Origin: Legionellales bacterium
Lineage (GTDB): Bacteria > Pseudomonadota > Gammaproteobacteria > WLWR01
Reading direction: 5' to 3'
Length of the DNA: 6,689 nucleotides
Assembly (NCBI GenBank): GCA_012103495.1
Contig: WLWR01000099.1
Location: 1-6,689, forward strand
Shown: positions 6,125 to 6,689 of the stretch, one piece after another
Layout of the letters: the number at the start of each line of letters is the position of its first letter
Numbering within the stretch: the stretch's first letter is position 1
Translations under genes and position numbers: made by a program
Notes under the pieces: model-generated
Told to the model about the DNA's origin: nothing
The model's database searches: none
The model's input: the letters and a program-made list of their open reading frames with translations, nothing else

Positions 6125-6689
6125 AAGTTTTAACTCATGTGGGGCAAAATTAGTTGTCTGTTCAATAATAGCGATGGGTTCATTGCGTAATAAAACATAA
6201 ATCCGCAATAAGTATTCACCAATAACACCCAGTAATAACGATTGAAAGCCAATGCCAAATAGAACTAAGATGTGGATGCTCGCCAATCCGGTTGGTAAAT
6301 TAGGACTTAAAAACTTCAAGAAAATGTAGTACAGCGAAGCAAAAAAACTTAAAAATAAAATTAAAATACCGCTGTAACTTGCAATCTTAAGAGAAACCAA
6401 AGAATGATTAAAAACACCGGTTATCCCCAAACGAATTAACTGATGAAAACCAAATTTACTTTTGCCTGCCACTCTTGCGCAGCGATCATATTTAATTCCT
6501 ATTTGACGAAATCCTAAACCAGAGATAATACCTCTTAAATAAGGGTTTGGTGAACGATATTTGGCTAAAGCTTCAACCACTTTACGATCCAGCAGTCGAA
6601 AATCTCCAGCGCCTTGGGGAATCGGGTGTTCACTAATTTTATCAATGACCCAATAACCTAATTTTCTAACAATGCGTAATAATAAACTT
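6122..6689 (-). CDS. Family 2 glycosyltransferase, polyprenyl-phosphate type, C-terminal part (partial at window edge)
   Basis: Only the last 188 codons are present; the frame stays open to the window edge, so the N-terminal catalytic fold with its DxD motif is missing. A GTG at 6580 could be mistaken for a start, but the frame continues upstream with IPQGAGDFRLLDRKVVEAL. This matches the conserved acceptor-side region of GtrB / DPM1-like GT2 enzymes. RVAGKSKFGFHQLIRL follows, another family hallmark. Then come two hydrophobic segments (around KIASYSGILILFLSFF and IHILVLFGIGFQSLLLGVI) and the tail GEYLLRIYVLLRNEP, which is usual for members that load a sugar onto undecaprenyl phosphate at the cytoplasmic face. 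It is the first visible gene of the operon and ends in the TAG that overlaps the rfbF ribosome binding site. The sugar is unknown. Confidence 0.92.
   Translation of the reverse strand, partial: SLLLRIVRKLGYWVIDKISEHPIPQGAGDFRLLDRKVVEALAKYRSPNPYLRGIISGLGFRQIGIKYDRCARVAGKSKFGFHQLIRLGITGVFNHSLVSLKIASYSGILILFLSFFASLYYIFLKFLSPNLPTGLASIHILVLFGIGFQSLLLGVIGEYLLRIYVLLRNEPIAIIEQTTNFAPHELKL

Noticed and set aside
6122..6580. Stand-alone 152-residue protein starting at the GTG at 6580
   Set aside because: The frame stays open to the window edge and the upstream residues match the conserved GT2 region, so this is the tail of a longer gene.
1..6689. CRISPR array, tRNA or rRNA gene, or intact insertion sequence
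   Set aside because: No regularly spaced repeats, cloverleaf-like segment, rRNA-like sequence or complete transposase was seen.

Overview
The window looks like an AT-rich gammaproteobacterial chromosome segment. Composition and protein style suggest a Legionellales-like or other intracellular or aquatic lineage, but this is an impression from the sequence and not a taxonomic assignment. It holds one small gene on the + strand and a packed five-gene cluster on the - strand. The two converge on a shared terminator.

Positions 1-355 contain no gene I can support. There are short competing frames and a patch that is more GC-rich than its surroundings, possibly a decayed fragment. Positions 356-915 hold a small heat shock protein (Hsp20 / alpha-crystallin family) with a possible heat-shock-type promoter and a strong ribosome binding site. 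Positions 936-973 form a long hairpin with T runs on both sides, which can stop transcription from either direction. A second hairpin at 985-1008 directly follows the stop codon of the last - strand gene.

From 6689 down to 1009 the - strand carries, in transcription order: the C-terminal part of a family 2 glycosyltransferase with two membrane segments (start beyond the window); glucose-1-phosphate cytidylyltransferase (rfbF); a multi-pass membrane protein of the lysylphosphatidylglycerol-synthase-TM / flippase-like family; an FAD-dependent oxidoreductase of the amine-oxidase / protoporphyrinogen-oxidase-like group; and a 654-residue polytopic membrane protein that looks like a GT-C glycosyltransferase with a C-terminal beta-rich domain. 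Gaps are 13, 9 and 4 bases, and the last pair overlaps by 7 bases, so this is very probably one operon whose promoter lies outside the window.

The set reads as a surface-glycan or O-antigen modification cassette. A nucleotide sugar is made (RfbF yields CDP-glucose), a sugar is loaded onto a polyprenyl phosphate at the inner face of the membrane (GT2), the lipid-linked sugar may be moved across the membrane (flippase-like protein), and it is transferred to a glycan at the periplasmic face (GT-C). The FAD enzyme would add a redox step on a sugar or lipid-linked sugar. The logic resembles the three-part GtrA/GtrB/GtrC system, with a different flippase-like protein and an added oxidoreductase. 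The individual families are known; the joint function is inference.
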